Shown: piece by piece, positions 7,417 to 16,965 of the stretch | Layout: every line of letters begins with the position of its first letter | Numbering within the stretch: position 1 is the stretch's first letter | Assembly (NCBI RefSeq): GCF_014192285.1 | Contig: NZ_JACHXQ010000016.1 | Coordinates: 1-53,984, forward strand | DNA length: 53,984 nt | Direction: 5' to 3' | Source of the DNA: Halomonas fontilapidosi | GTDB lineage: Bacteria > Pseudomonadota > Gammaproteobacteria > Pseudomonadales > Halomonadaceae | Made by a program: the position numbers and the translations under genes | Notes under the pieces: generated by a model | What the model was told of the DNA's origin: nothing | Seen by the model: only the letters and a program-made list of their open reading frames with translations | Database searches by the model: none

Positions 7417-8091
7417 ATGTCCGTCCTCGATATCGACTACATGCTGGGGCTGGTGCCCATCCTGCTGCGCTATCTGCCGCTGACCCTGCAGATGGCTGCT
7501 GTCGGCATGGCACTGGCTCTGGTGTTGGCCTGCGGCCTCGCCGTGATCCGCGTGCTGCGCATCCCGGGATTGAACGCTGCGACTCTGCTGTTCATCTCCT
7601 TTTTCCGCGGCACGCCACTGCTGGTGCAGCTGTTCCTGTTCTACTACGGCTTGCCCCAGCTGCTGGCCTTCCTGACCCAGATCAATGGCATTACCGCCAC
7701 TATCATGGGGCTTACCCTGCACTTCTCGGCCTACATGGCAGAATCGATTCGCGCCGCCATCGTCGGGGTCGACCGCAGCCAGACGGAAGCGGCCCTGTCC
7801 ATCGGCATGACCAATGGCCAGCTGATGCGACGTATCGTGCTGCCCCAGGCCACGCGGGTCGCGGTGCCGACGCTGATGAATTACTTCATCGACATGATCA
7901 AGGCCACCTCCCTGGCCTTTACCTTGGGAGTGACCGAGCTGATGGGCGCCACCCAGAAGGAGGCTGCCGGCAGCTTCCTTTACTTCGAGGCCTTCATCAC
8001 GGTAGCGGTCTTCTATTGGGTCATCGTCGAGCTGCTGGCCTGGTTCCAGCGGCGCCTGGAAACCCGACTCAACGAGGCGTACCGCCGATGA
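7417..8091 (+). CDS. Polar amino-acid ABC transporter permease
   Basis: 224 residues of the HisM/YecS-type permease family. The EAA loop, which contacts the ATPase, is seen as [30 protein letters not shown]. Hydrophobic segments lie near residues 15-45, 55-80, 85-110 and 185-210. [20 protein letters not shown] is typical of the family. A single permease gene is present, so it probably works as a homodimer. The stop overlaps the start of the ATPase gene (ATGA), which indicates coupled translation. Confidence 0.9.
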   Translation: MSVLDIDYMLGLVPILLRYLPLTLQMAAVGMALALVLACGLAVIRVLRIPGLNAATLLFISFFRGTPLLVQLFLFYYGLPQLLAFLTQINGITATIMGLTLHFSAYMAESIRAAIVGVDRSQTEAALSIGMTNGQLMRRIVLPQATRVAVPTLMNYFIDMIKATSLAFTLGVTELMGATQKEAAGSFLYFEAFITVAVFYWVIVELLAWFQRRLETRLNEAYRR

Positions 8092-8849
8092 TCAAGGTGC
8101 AAGGACTCGTTAAACGCTTCGGCGAAACCGCTGTCCTCGACGGCATCGACCTGGCCATCGAACAGGGCGAAATCATCGTGGTGATCGGCCCCTCGGGGAC
8201 CGGCAAGTCGACGCTGTTGCGCTGCCTGAACTTTCTCGAGCGGCCGGATGCCGGTCGCTTGACCATCGGTGACCTTGACGTCGACGTCACCCGAGCCAGC
8301 CGGTCGGACATCCTGACGGCACGCCGGCGCACGGCCTTCGTGTTCCAGAACTATGCGTTGTTCGCCAACAAGACGGCGCTGGAGAACATTGCCGAGGGGC
8401 TGATCGTGGTCAACCGCTGGCCGAAGGAGAAGGCGCACGCGCGCGCCAGAGAGATCCTCGAGCGCATCGGCCTGGCCGACAAGGCCGATGCCTATCCTGC
8501 TTCGCTTTCCGGCGGCCAGCAGCAGCGGGTGGGCATTGGACGCGCCATGGCGGCACAGGCCGAGGTGATCCTCTTCGATGAGCCGACCTCCTCGCTGGAC
8601 CCGGAATGGGTCGAGGAGGTGCTGGGCCTGATGAAACAGCTGGCCCGGGAACGCCAGACCATGCTAGTGGTGACCCACGAGATGAGCTTCGCCCGAGACG
8701 TTGCCGACCGGGTGATCTTCATGGAAGGCGGGCGCATCATCGAACAGGGACCACCCGAACATCTCTTCGGCTCGCCGCAGGACCCCCGCACAAGAGACTT
8801 CCTGCGCAAGGTGCTGGCGACCCAGGTGTCTATCGACTCACCCACCTGA
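8088..8849 (+). CDS. Polar amino-acid ABC transporter ATP-binding protein
   Basis: 253 residues from the ATG at 8088, which overlaps the permease stop by four bases; a longer in-frame extension upstream is only a shadow of the permease gene. Walker A is GPSGTGKST, the signature is [15 protein letters not shown], Walker B is VILFDEP and the switch His is in VVTHEMSF. It is of the GlnQ/TcyN type, powering uptake by the preceding SBP and permease. Confidence 0.92.
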   Translation: MIKVQGLVKRFGETAVLDGIDLAIEQGEIIVVIGPSGTGKSTLLRCLNFLERPDAGRLTIGDLDVDVTRASRSDILTARRRTAFVFQNYALFANKTALENIAEGLIVVNRWPKEKAHARAREILERIGLADKADAYPASLSGGQQQRVGIGRAMAAQAEVILFDEPTSSLDPEWVEEVLGLMKQLARERQTMLVVTHEMSFARDVADRVIFMEGGRIIEQGPPEHLFGSPQDPRTRDFLRKVLATQVSIDSPT

Positions 8850-8933
8850 GCCGAACGCCTGAGGGCCGCGTTGTGAGGGCCGGCGGGCATCCCGTATAGT
8901 AGCCGGATACTTTCCAGGCCCACACCCCCATCG

Positions 8934-10625
8934 ATGTCACAGCCACGCGTCCAGATCCGCCCTCGCCGCCGCCCTGCCCTGCATTTTCTGCCGCTTGGCG
9001 GCTGTGGCGAGATCGGCATGAACCTCAGCCTGTATGGCCACGGGGAGAGAGGCCAGGGGGATGAGTGGATCGCCGTGGACTGCGGCATGATGATTCGTCA
9101 GGACCTTCCGGACAATCCGCTCCAGGTGCCGGATCTCTCCACCCTGGAGACGCTGTCGATTCGTCCGCGGGCGTTGATCATCACCCATGGCCATGAGGAC
9201 CATATCGGCGCCGCGGCCTGGCTGTGGCCCAAGTGGGGCTGCCCGCTTTACGCCACCCCGCTGGCCGCCGGCCTGCTGAGGGCCAAGTTCGTCGAACGCG
9301 GCCTGGCCACCGACGCCATTCAGGTCATCGAGCCGGGCGAGGCGCTGGAGACTGGCCCCTTCACGCTGCGCTACCTGCCACTGACCCATTCGATCCCGGA
9401 GAGTTGTGCGCTGCTGATCGCCGCCGGTGACTATCGCGTGCTGCACACCGGGGACTGGAAGCTCGACCCCGAGCCACTGATCGGGCCAGCCATCTCGGCC
9501 GCGACGTTCCGCGCCATCGCGCCCGTGGACCTGGTGGTAGGCGACTCCACCAATGCGCCGATGCCCGGTCACTCCCGCAGCGAAGGCGAAGTCGCCGAGG
9601 CGCTGAGCCACACCATCGCCCGCTGCCAAGGGCGCGTGGTGGTGAGCTGCTTTGCCAGCAACCTGGCGCGCGTGCTGGCCATCGGTCGCGCGGCGGAACG
9701 TTGCGGGCGTCGTGTCAGCCTGATGGGGCGCTCCATGGAACGCATGGTGGGCGTGGCCCGCGGGCTCGGGTACCTGGACGACCTGCCGCCGCTGGTGCCG
9801 GTCACCGACCTCGGATACCTGCCACCGGAAGAAGTCCTGGTCATCGCCACCGGCAGCCAGGGCGAACCGCGTGCCGCTCTATCCCGCCTGTCACGCGGCC
9901 GACACCCTCATTTCGAGCTGATGGCGGGTGATACCGTGATCTTCTCCGCCAAGGCCATTCCCGGCAACGAGCGGTTGATCCATCGTCTGAAACGTGGTCT
10001 CCAGCACTTCAATGTGGCCATTCTCGATGATGACAACCATCCCGAACTGCACGCCTCGGGCCATCCCGCCCAGGAGGAACTGCGCACTTTCTACGGCTGG
10101 GTAAAACCTCGCCAACTGCTGCCGGTACACGGCGAGGCGCGCCACCAGCAGGCTCATCAGGCACTCGCCGAGGAACTCGGTATCCAGGCGCCACTGACGC
10201 CGGTGAACGGCGATCTGATCCGACTGGATGCCGAAGGGCTCACCCTGGAAACGCGCCACCCCCAACGGCCGCATATCGTCAGCCAGAATGCGGTCTCTGC
10301 CCTGCCCGGTCTGGGGAGCAGCGATGCCAGCCACCGCTCTCGCCATGGAAGCCTTTACCTGGCCATTCCGGTGGCCGCCACCGACACGGGATGGACGCGT
10401 ATCGGTCGTCTGATGCTCGACGCCAGCCACACAAGCCCGATCGACGAGACGGCGTTCGCCGACTGGCTGGACGATTGCCTTGAGGAGATTGAGGTGGATA
10501 CGCTGGCCGAATTGCGCCTAGCCCTGCAGCCCAGGCTACTCGGCTGGCTAGCCGATCACCTGCACCGAGTCCCCGAGGTGCACCTGCAGATCCTGGCAGT
10601 GGAAACCGAGATGCTGGGGAAGTAA
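8934..10625 (+). CDS. RNase J-family metallo-beta-lactamase ribonuclease
   Basis: 563 residues. The metallo-beta-lactamase motif HGHEDH is at residues 85-90 (LIITHGHEDHIGAA). The beta-CASP part has DLVVGDSTNAPMPGHSRSE, the SQGEPRAALSRL region and PVHGEARHQQAH, all as in bacterial RNase J. RNase J has 5'-3' exo- and endonuclease activity on RNA. It is a hallmark of RNase E-less bacteria but occurs in some gammaproteobacteria. No clear ribosome site precedes the ATG; a TATAGT -10-like hexamer lies at about 8893. No operon partner is adjacent. Confidence 0.88.
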   Translation: MSQPRVQIRPRRRPALHFLPLGGCGEIGMNLSLYGHGERGQGDEWIAVDCGMMIRQDLPDNPLQVPDLSTLETLSIRPRALIITHGHEDHIGAAAWLWPKWGCPLYATPLAAGLLRAKFVERGLATDAIQVIEPGEALETGPFTLRYLPLTHSIPESCALLIAAGDYRVLHTGDWKLDPEPLIGPAISAATFRAIAPVDLVVGDSTNAPMPGHSRSEGEVAEALSHTIARCQGRVVVSCFASNLARVLAIGRAAERCGRRVSLMGRSMERMVGVARGLGYLDDLPPLVPVTDLGYLPPEEVLVIATGSQGEPRAALSRLSRGRHPHFELMAGDTVIFSAKAIPGNERLIHRLKRGLQHFNVAILDDDNHPELHASGHPAQEELRTFYGWVKPRQLLPVHGEARHQQAHQALAEELGIQAPLTPVNGDLIRLDAEGLTLETRHPQRPHIVSQNAVSALPGLGSSDASHRSRHGSLYLAIPVAATDTGWTRIGRLMLDASHTSPIDETAFADWLDDCLEEIEVDTLAELRLALQPRLLGWLADHLHRVPEVHLQILAVETEMLGK

Positions 10626-10683
10626 GGGGAGCTTTCGAGGGTGGGAGGGATCTGCTTGTCGCGATGAAGAAGGCAATATGCGC

Positions 10684-10771
10684 GGTGCAAGTCGAGACGT
10701 CGAACCGACGACTCCTACGATTGGCTCATGGCCCCTGTAGGAGCGGTCGGTTCGACGCTTCGACTTGCACC
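10684..10771. repeat. BIME-like long imperfect palindrome
   Basis: Two 35-base arms (10684-10718 and 10737-10771) are complementary except at about four positions, around an 18-base loop. The inner part contains TGTAGGAGCGG, the core of Pseudomonas-type REP sequences. It lies between the convergent RNase J and H-NS-like genes, where it could end transcription or protect 3' ends. Confidence 0.8.
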
Positions 10772-10821
10772 CCGCGAGACAGGCAAACGGTAACTCGCCA
10801 TGTAAGTCGAACGCTAAAACA

Positions 10822-11112
10822 TCAAGCCTTGTTGGCATTCTTCGGCGGACGCCCGCGCTTGCGCTTGGGCTGCTCGGTCACCAGATCATCCAGCGACAGG
10901 CCGGCCTCATTGATCTGCTCGCGAATCTCGGCAAGTTTGCGCGCCTTTTCGGCTTCTTCCTCCTGGCGCTGAATTTCCTCGTCCTTTTTCTGCTCGATCA
11001 CTTCACCGATGACTTCGGCCAGCTTGTGGAGCTGTTCTGTGCTCAGCTGGCGTGCCGCAGCACGAGCCACGTTCTTGTTGCGGGCGATGCGCTCCAGGGA
11101 TTCGCTGGACAT
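10822..11112 (-). CDS. H-NS-like small nucleoid protein with AT-hook tail
   Basis: 96 residues. Residues 1-75 resemble the H-NS N-terminal oligomerisation domain: STEQLHKLAEVIGEVIEQK, then a charged coiled coil and ARKLAEIREQINEAGLSLDDL. Instead of the usual H-NS C-terminal DNA-binding domain, the chain ends in KRKRGRPPKNANKA, an AT-hook (RGRPPK at 86-91) that should bind the minor groove of AT-rich DNA. A role as a xenogeneic silencer or nucleoid organiser is inferred. GGAGA precedes the ATG. It is monocistronic. Confidence 0.7.
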   Translation of the reverse strand: MSSESLERIARNKNVARAAARQLSTEQLHKLAEVIGEVIEQKKDEEIQRQEEEAEKARKLAEIREQINEAGLSLDDLVTEQPKRKRGRPPKNANKA

Positions 11113-11305
11113 TAGCGGTCTCCATGCCGAAGGTTGGACGGTAACTTTCTAGAATGACACGTCAAAAGTATATGCACTTGGATCACATTGGCAAGCAAAG
11201 CTGCGGGAAAAACGGCAACAAATACCGGCATAATGTCCACGACATGCGGCGCACAGTCGAGCAGGAAATGCGATCTCCTGCCATCAATTAGCACACCTAC
11301 ATGAC

Positions 11306-11333
11306 AACGGGCGACACCGTGATGTCGCCCGTT
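11306..11333 (-). terminator. Hairpin terminator after the Mo-cofactor operon
   Basis: A perfect 11-bp stem (AACGGGCGACA with TGTCGCCCGTT) around a 6-base loop, about 40 bases past the moaA stop. The stem ends in TT, and the following bases (GTCAT on the minus strand) are a weak U-tract. It is probably the 3' end of the mob-moe-moa transcript. Confidence 0.7.
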
Positions 11334-11371
11334 ATACCCGCGTGCCGGTATCAATCCGGCTTGTTAGCGCC

Positions 11372-12364
11372 TCAGCCGCCGGTCATGTTCATGAAGCGAA
11401 CCACCTGAACATCGCCGTCGGTAGTGAAATGGTGACGCTCGGGCTTGAGCGGCATGGCGCGGACGATCGCCTGCTTGAGTGCGTCCATATCACCGGGATA
11501 GCGACGCAACACGGCACGCAGATCCACGGAATGCTCATTGCCGAGGCACAGCAGCAGACGCCCTTCCACCGTGACGCGAACCCGGTTGCAGGTATCGCAG
11601 AAGTTGTGGCTATGGGGCGAGATAAAACCGACACGGGACTCGCTGTCGGGCATCATGAAATAGCGCGACGGGCCGAGCGTCGACTCGGTGGTGGGGATCA
11701 GCTGGTGGCGAGTCTCGATCCGGGCCTGAACCTCGTCGCTGGAGCAGAAGGTCTCGGCGCGGGAGTGATCCGACACGTCGCCCAGCGGCATCTCCTCGAT
11801 GAAGCTGATATCGAGACCCTCGCGACGCGCGAACTCGACGAGATCCAGCACTTCATCATCATTGCGCCCCTTGAGGATCACGGCATTGAGCTTGATACGC
11901 TCGAATCCAGCATCACGTGCGGCGCGAATCCCATCGATGACCTTGTGCAGGTCGCCGGTACGTGTCAGGCGACGGAAGCGTTCAGGATCCAGGGAGTCGA
12001 GGCTGATGTTGAGGCGCTTGAGCCCACCCTCGCGCAGGCGAGAGGCGAACTTGGGCAGGCTCGCGCCATTGGTGGTCATGGCGAAATCCTTGAGCCCCGG
12101 CAGCGCTCCTATCTCACTGACCAGACGGTCGATATCGCGCCGCACCAGGGGCTCCCCTCCGGTCAGGCGAACCTTTTCCACGCCCATCTCGGTGAAGGCA
12201 CGCGCCACCATTGCCAACTCCTCGAGAGTCAGCACCTGGGCACGCGGCAGGAAGGTCATTTCCTCGCTCATGCAGTAGACGCAGCGAAAGTCGCAGCGAT
12301 CCGTGACCGAGATGCGCACGTAGCGCACTCGCCTGCCGAAGTCGTCGATCAGCTCATCGGTCAT
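11372..12364 (-). CDS. moaA: GTP 3',8-cyclase MoaA
   Basis: 330-residue radical-SAM enzyme for the first step of molybdopterin synthesis, turning GTP into 3',8-cyclo-GTP. The N-terminal 4Fe-4S cluster motif is C24-x3-C28-x2-C31 (CDFRCVYC). The C-terminal cluster region has [11 protein letters not shown] and LLLCLG. The chain ends in Gly-Gly (MNMTGG), as in active MoaA. The start overlaps the moaE stop by four bases (ATGA). It is the last gene of the operon, with a hairpin terminator downstream. Confidence 0.96.
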   Translation of the reverse strand: MTDELIDDFGRRVRYVRISVTDRCDFRCVYCMSEEMTFLPRAQVLTLEELAMVARAFTEMGVEKVRLTGGEPLVRRDIDRLVSEIGALPGLKDFAMTTNGASLPKFASRLREGGLKRLNISLDSLDPERFRRLTRTGDLHKVIDGIRAARDAGFERIKLNAVILKGRNDDEVLDLVEFARREGLDISFIEEMPLGDVSDHSRAETFCSSDEVQARIETRHQLIPTTESTLGPSRYFMMPDSESRVGFISPHSHNFCDTCNRVRVTVEGRLLLCLGNEHSVDLRAVLRRYPGDMDALKQAIVRAMPLKPERHHFTTDGDVQVVRFMNMTGG

Positions 12365-12816
12365 GAAGACATCTCCCAGCGACGGGCGGCATCATGGTCG
12401 CCGTCGCGCTCCGAAACCCAGTAGTCCCCGCTGGCGGTATGCTCCTTCTTCCAGAAGGGCGCGCGGGTCTTGAGGTAATCCATGATGAAGTCGCAGGCCT
12501 CGAAGGCAGCGCGTCGATGGGCGCTGGCGACCACTACCAACACGATAGGGTCTGCAGGGGCGAGGCGTCCAATCCGGTGGATCAGGGTGACCCCCTGCAG
12601 CGGCCAGCGCGACTGAGCCTGCTCGACGATGTCGCCAAGAGCCGCCTCGGTCATGCCCGGATAGTGTTCCAGGGTCAGCGCCTGGACCTCGGGACGCTCG
12701 TTGAAATCGCGCACCAGGCCAGTGAAGCTCACCACCGCCCCGATATCGCGACGCGCTTCGAGCAGGGCACGCTGCTCATCGCCCACATCGAAGACGCGTT
12801 GCTGCACGCGGATCAT
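12361..12816 (-). CDS. moaE: Molybdopterin synthase large subunit MoaE
   Basis: 151 residues. MoaE binds precursor Z and, with thiocarboxylated MoaD, inserts the dithiolene sulfurs. Family signatures seen are [43 protein letters not shown] and the [11 protein letters not shown] loop with the catalytic lysines. It starts 3 bases after the MoaC-MoaD fusion gene, which supplies its partner. Confidence 0.95.
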   Translation of the reverse strand: MIRVQQRVFDVGDEQRALLEARRDIGAVVSFTGLVRDFNERPEVQALTLEHYPGMTEAALGDIVEQAQSRWPLQGVTLIHRIGRLAPADPIVLVVVASAHRRAAFEACDFIMDYLKTRAPFWKKEHTASGDYWVSERDGDHDAARRWEMSS

Positions 12817-12819
12817 CGT

Positions 12820-13680
12820 TCAGCCTCCGGTCACCGGGGGAAAGAAGGCGACCTCGTCGTTGTCGGTCAACGGCGTGGCATCACCGGCCATCACCTGATT
12901 GACGGCACACAGTACGCGCCCCTGGTCGAGCCCTTCGAAGCGGGCATCCAGCGCCTTGAGGGCCGTCTTGAGACCGGCCACGTCGGAACTCGCCAGGCGA
13001 TCAACCGGAACCGTCACGTCGCCGACGCCGAGGCGCTCGCGCAGCTCGGCCAGGCACTTGACGCGGATGCAGGGCGCGGCGATATCGCCACGCTGCCCTA
13101 CCGAGACCTCGCCGGAGGCCCCCTCGCCGGTGACGATCGGCGACGCGGCGGACTCGATGAAGGAGGGTGTCACGGCTCGCTCTCCCCGAGCCTCCTCGCG
13201 ACGATAGTCACCGGACTTGCCGCCGGTCTTAGTATCGAGGTGGATAGCGCCGATCTCCATGCCCTTGTCCACCGCTTTGCACATGTCATAGAGGGTCAAA
13301 CAGGCCACCGAGACCGCGGTCAGTGCCTCCATCTCCACGCCGGTGCGCCCGTTGAGGCGGCAGGTGGCGGTGACGTGGACACAGGATTCCGGCTCGTCGA
13401 GTTCGAAGTCGATGGCGACCTTCGATAGCGCCAGGGCATGGCAGAGAGGAATCAACTCGTGAGTGCGCTTGGCGGCCTGGATGCCGGCGATACGCGCCGT
13501 CGCCAGCACGTCGCCCTTGGGCAGGCCGCCCTCGGCGAGCAGCGCCAGCGTCTCGGGCTGCATGCGGATAAGGCCCGAGGCGCTGGCCTCGCGGCGGCTC
13601 TCCGGCTTGTCGGCGACGTCGACCATGTGGGCCTCGCCGCGGGCATTGAGATGGGTCAAGGAGGGGTTGGTCAGAGGCAT
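12820..13680 (-). CDS. moaC: MoaC-MoaD fusion: cyclic pyranopterin synthase plus molybdopterin synthase small subunit
   Basis: 286 residues. Residues 1-165 are a complete MoaC ([59 protein letters not shown]), which converts 3',8-cyclo-GTP to cyclic pyranopterin. After a linker of about 40 residues, 205-286 are a MoaD/ThiS-fold domain ending in PPVTGG, the Gly-Gly tail that MoeB-type enzymes activate. The tail is free at the C-terminus, so MoaD chemistry should still work. No in-frame stop or start separates the parts. Fused MoaD-MoaE and MoaC-MogA proteins are known; MoaC-MoaD is unusual to my knowledge. It sits 13 bases after moeA. Confidence 0.9.
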   Translation of the reverse strand: MPLTNPSLTHLNARGEAHMVDVADKPESRREASASGLIRMQPETLALLAEGGLPKGDVLATARIAGIQAAKRTHELIPLCHALALSKVAIDFELDEPESCVHVTATCRLNGRTGVEMEALTAVSVACLTLYDMCKAVDKGMEIGAIHLDTKTGGKSGDYRREEARGERAVTPSFIESAASPIVTGEGASGEVSVGQRGDIAAPCIRVKCLAELRERLGVGDVTVPVDRLASSDVAGLKTALKALDARFEGLDQGRVLCAVNQVMAGDATPLTDNDEVAFFPPVTGG

Positions 13681-13693
13681 GGGGGTCAGCGTC

Positions 13694-14947
13694 TCATGGC
13701 AGTCTGTAAAGGGGTTGGATGCTCACCGTCTCGCCCGGGGCCGCCCCCTCGCGATCATCGGTAAGCTCGATCAGGCAGTTGGCCGCCACCATCGAGGAGA
13801 GGATGCCGGAGCCCTGGGCCCCGGTGCCGCGCACGTGCAGGCGGCCGTCGGCGTCGCCACGGTAGTGGCCGCGCAGGTAGTCAGTGCGGCCGAGCCGGCT
13901 CTTGAGGGCCTCGTCGGCGATGGCGGTCCACCGTTCGGGCTCGCGCACCGCCCTTCCCTGCAACGTGGAGAGCAGCGGCGCCACGAACTGCAGGAAGGTC
14001 ACCATCACCGCCACCGGGTTGCCGGGCAGGCCCACAAAGGGTGTCCCGCGCTTGCCCAGCAGGCCGCAGGCCAGGGGGCGCCCGGGACGGATGGCGATGC
14101 GCCAGAACGCCAGACGGCCGACCGCTTCCAGCGCCGCGCGAGTGAAATCGGCATGGCCCACCGACACGCCGCCACTGGTGATCACCATGTCGGCCCACTC
14201 TGCGGCATCGCCCAGGGCGGCGATCATGGCCTCGCGGTCGTCAGGCAGGACGCCCAGATCGGTCAGCTCAGCGCCCTGCTGGGCGAGCAGACCGGCCAGC
14301 GTGTAACGGTTGGCATCGAAGATACCGGCGGGTGGCAGCGGCTCCCCGGGTGCGGTCACTTCGTCGCCGGTAGAGAAGATTGCCACCCGCGGGCGACGAT
14401 ACACCATCGCATCAACCAGCCCCAGCGAAGCCAGCAGGCCCAGTTCGGCTGCCCCCAGTCGAGTGCCGGCAGGCAGCGCCCTATGGCCACGGGGAATGTC
14501 CTCGCCGGCCTGACGCACATGCTGGCCACGCCTCACGCGCTCGGGTTGAAGGATCGTTACCGTCTCGCCGCACGTCTCGAGCTGCTCGAGCATGATCACG
14601 GTGTTCGCCCCCGGCGGCAGTGGCGCCCCGGTGGTGATGCGCACGCACTCGCCGGCACCCAGCGCATTATCGAGGCGGCGGCCGGCGAACACCTCGCCGA
14701 CGACGCGCCACGCGTCGGGTGGCGTGTCAGCCATGGGCCAGGCCAGGGCGATACCGTCCATGGCGGCATTGGTGTTCTGGGGTACGTCGATGGGTGAGAC
14801 CGCATCCTCGGCCAGCACCCGGCCGTAAAGCTCGGCCAGCGCGACCCGTTCCGCGTGCAGCGGCGCCTCGACCAGACTGGCCAGCCGCGTGCGCGCCTCC
14901 GCCACCGAGAGCATGCGCTCGCCGAGATCGAAGCAGGAGAGCGTCAT
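13694..14947 (-). CDS. moeA: Molybdopterin molybdenumtransferase MoeA
   Basis: 417 residues, normal length. MoeA inserts molybdate into adenylylated molybdopterin. Visible motifs: [11 protein letters not shown] near residue 60, [29 protein letters not shown], the MPT-binding [12 protein letters not shown], and [13 protein letters not shown]. Its start overlaps the mobB stop (ATGA). No separate mogA gene is in the window. Confidence 0.96.
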   Translation of the reverse strand: MTLSCFDLGERMLSVAEARTRLASLVEAPLHAERVALAELYGRVLAEDAVSPIDVPQNTNAAMDGIALAWPMADTPPDAWRVVGEVFAGRRLDNALGAGECVRITTGAPLPPGANTVIMLEQLETCGETVTILQPERVRRGQHVRQAGEDIPRGHRALPAGTRLGAAELGLLASLGLVDAMVYRRPRVAIFSTGDEVTAPGEPLPPAGIFDANRYTLAGLLAQQGAELTDLGVLPDDREAMIAALGDAAEWADMVITSGGVSVGHADFTRAALEAVGRLAFWRIAIRPGRPLACGLLGKRGTPFVGLPGNPVAVMVTFLQFVAPLLSTLQGRAVREPERWTAIADEALKSRLGRTDYLRGHYRGDADGRLHVRGTGAQGSGILSSMVAANCLIELTDDREGAAPGETVSIQPLYRLP

Positions 14948-15540
14948 GGCGCGGCTCCCTCACGGTTGCGCTCGCGGGGCAGTTGACTCGCCGGCCAACG
15001 GGCGGGCCAGGCGGCGATCCAGTCGGTGAGTGCCGCGAGATCATTGAGATCGAGCGCCTCGACGTCCTGGGGCAGCGTCAGCGGCGCGTCACTGGCCACG
15101 GCGCGCACCCAGGGATCCTCGGCGACGCGTAGCGACTTCCCCACCTCGGGGCGATAGAGCTCGAGCTTGGGCAGCGGCCAGGCCTTGAAGCCCTCCACCA
15201 GCACCAGGTCGGGCCGCTGGGGACGCACCATATCGATGAGTTCGGCGAGATCGGCCTCCTCGCGTCCCGGGGTCTCCATCATCAGCGCCACCCGCGCACG
15301 GGACGCCACCAGCATCGGCGACGCGCCGGCCTGACGCAGGCGATGGCTGTCCTTGCCGGGCTGGTCGACGTCGAAGCCGTGATGAGCGTGCTTGATCACC
15401 GCCACACGCAGGCCGCGCTCGCCGAGGCGGGGCAGCAGCTGCTCCAGCAGGGTGGTCTTGCCGGTACCGCTCCAGGCAGCGATACCCAGCAGTGGCAGGT
15501 CATTGTCGAACGACAGGTTCTCCGCTACGCCATCGCTCAT
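14944..15540 (-). CDS. mobB: Molybdopterin-guanine dinucleotide biosynthesis adapter MobB
   Basis: 198 residues. A P-loop GTP-binding protein that assists MobA. Walker A is seen in AAWSGTGKTTLLEQLLPRL. VAVIKHAHHGFDVDQPGKDSHRLRQAGA is the MobB signature, and DLVLVEGFK is the expected conserved motif. Start and stop both overlap neighbours by four bases, so translation with mobA and moeA is coupled. Confidence 0.93.
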   Translation of the reverse strand: MSDGVAENLSFDNDLPLLGIAAWSGTGKTTLLEQLLPRLGERGLRVAVIKHAHHGFDVDQPGKDSHRLRQAGASPMLVASRARVALMMETPGREEADLAELIDMVRPQRPDLVLVEGFKAWPLPKLELYRPEVGKSLRVAEDPWVRAVASDAPLTLPQDVEALDLNDLAALTDWIAAWPARWPASQLPRERNREGAAP

Positions 15541-16181
15541 GGGCTCAGGGGCTCCTTGTTTCCTGCGGGATCTGACGTCGCCTCGCTAAGGGCACGCTCA
15601 AGCCGCTGTTTCTCCTCATCGGTATTGAGGTTGGCGAAGGCATCGGGGCAGTCGCTGACATCCACCCGACACCAGGCGTGACGGGCGTACCAGCGATCGA
15701 TCTTGCGCTCACCCTCGGCCAGGACCGCCGCCAGGTCCTCCACCAGGGCGGTGCGAATCAGCGCCACCACCGGATGCAACCGCTCGCCATCGCAGGCCAC
15801 GGCAATATCGCATTCGTCCGGGCTCTGGTTAACAGCGGCCACCGTCCGATCCACCAGGTCTCGAGGCAGGGCCGGTGTATCGCAGGGCACCACCAGCAGC
15901 CAGGGGGTGGCGGCGGCACGCAGGCCGCTGTAGATACCCATCAGCGGCCCCTGGAAGCCGCCTTCGGCATCCTGGATCACGCGATCGGCCAGCGGCGCAT
16001 AGGCCTCGGCGTTGCGGTTGGCGTTGATCAGCACCTCGGCGACCCGCCCTGCCAGGCGCTCGCGAACATGGGCCACCAGCGGGCGTCCGGCGAAGGGTTC
16101 GAGCCCCTTGTCGCGACCGCCCATCCGGCGCCCCTGGCCGCCGGCCAGGATCAGGCCGGTCAGCTCATCTCGGGTGATCAT
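15537..16181 (-). CDS. mobA: Molybdenum cofactor guanylyltransferase MobA
   Basis: 214 residues from the ATG at 16181, preferred over an upstream in-frame ATG because CAGGAG lies 6 bases before it and the protein then begins MITRDELTGLILAGGQGRRM as usual. MobA joins GMP to Mo-molybdopterin to make the bis-MGD cofactor. GGxxxRMGGxDK and VVPCDTPALP are conserved. It is the first gene of the six-gene mob-moe-moa operon. Confidence 0.93.
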   Translation of the reverse strand: MITRDELTGLILAGGQGRRMGGRDKGLEPFAGRPLVAHVRERLAGRVAEVLINANRNAEAYAPLADRVIQDAEGGFQGPLMGIYSGLRAAATPWLLVVPCDTPALPRDLVDRTVAAVNQSPDECDIAVACDGERLHPVVALIRTALVEDLAAVLAEGERKIDRWYARHAWCRVDVSDCPDAFANLNTDEEKQRLERALSEATSDPAGNKEPLSP

Positions 16182-16323
16182 GTAGGCTCCTGACGAATCG
16201 GTCATGTCATGGGTCATGATGCCTCAGCCCGGCGGCGCGTGCCATGCCGAGCGTCCACGCTGGCGCCCGCCTCTGACACCGGTCAAGCCGCGGCTTATCC
16301 CTGTTCCTCCAAGGAGGTACACT

Positions 16324-16365
16324 ATGTTGAAAATATTCCACGAAAGCGGCACCGACCGCGGCTAG
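16324..16365 (+). CDS. Putative 13-residue leader peptide upstream of the cupin-XRE regulator
   Basis: An ATG preceded by a near-perfect AAGGAGG (16311-16317, 6-base spacing) opens a 13-codon frame, MLKIFHESGTDRG, ending in TAG at 16363. The TAG is part of the AGGA ribosome site of the next gene, which starts 9 bases later in the same frame. CCTCC just before the AAGGAGG could fold over it and hide it. It could be a coupling/attenuation uORF, or a nonsense-truncated original start. No homology is claimed. Confidence 0.4.
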   Translation: MLKIFHESGTDRG

Positions 16366-16374
16366 GACCGATCC

Positions 16375-16959
16375 ATGGACGAGGCATTCGATGTAGGCGC
16401 CAGGCTCAAGCAGCTCAGGGTTTCTCGCAAGCTGTCGCAGCGAGAACTGGCCAAGCGAGCCGGGGTCACCAACAGCACCATCTCACTGGTCGAGCAGAAC
16501 AACGTCAGCCCGTCGGTGAGTTCGCTGAAGAAGATACTCGACGCCCTGCCGGTATCGATCAGCGCCTTCTTCGCCGGCGACGAGCCCAGTCCGCCACACT
16601 CCTTCTATCGCCACAGCGAGCTGACCGAGATTGGCGACGGCAACCTTTCCTGGCGGCTGGTAGCCGCTCGGCGACCCGACCGCCGCATGTCGATCATCCA
16701 CGAGCGCTATCCCCCTGGTGCCGACAGCGGCGAGGAAATGCTGGAACACGATGGCGAGGAAGGCGGCGTGGTGATCTCGGGGCAGATCGAGCTCACCGTG
16801 AATGGGGAGGTGGAGGTGCTGGGCGCAGGCGATGCCTATTACTTCGACTCCCGCCTGCCCCACCGCTTCCGCAACCCCGGCGACGAGGAGTGCGTGATCG
16901 TCAGCGCCAGCACCCCGCCGACCTTCTCCGACGCGGGCCAGGAGCAGCACCACGCCTGA
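16375..16959 (+). CDS. XRE-family regulator with C-terminal cupin domain (PuuR-like)
   Basis: 194 residues. Residues 8-65 are an XRE helix-turn-helix (LKQLRVSRKLSQRELAKRAGVTNSTISLVEQNNVSPSVSSLKKI). Residues 110-180 are a cupin (EEGGVVISGQIELTVNGEVEVLGAGDAYYFDSRLPHRFRNPG). This is the architecture of PuuR and related regulators of polyamine or amino-acid catabolism; the ligand here is unknown. Neighbours (mob operon divergent, uraA convergent 6 bases away) give no clear target. Expression may depend on the strong-ribosome-site leader ORF just upstream. Confidence 0.85.
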   Translation: MDEAFDVGARLKQLRVSRKLSQRELAKRAGVTNSTISLVEQNNVSPSVSSLKKILDALPVSISAFFAGDEPSPPHSFYRHSELTEIGDGNLSWRLVAARRPDRRMSIIHERYPPGADSGEEMLEHDGEEGGVVISGQIELTVNGEVEVLGAGDAYYFDSRLPHRFRNPGDEECVIVSASTPPTFSDAGQEQHHA

Positions 16960-16965
16960 ACGGGC

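Noticed and set aside
7374..8087. Long fused frame ahead of the amino-acid ATPase.
   Set aside because: The upstream part is an out-of-frame reading of the permease gene; the ATPase begins at 8088 with the ATGA overlap.
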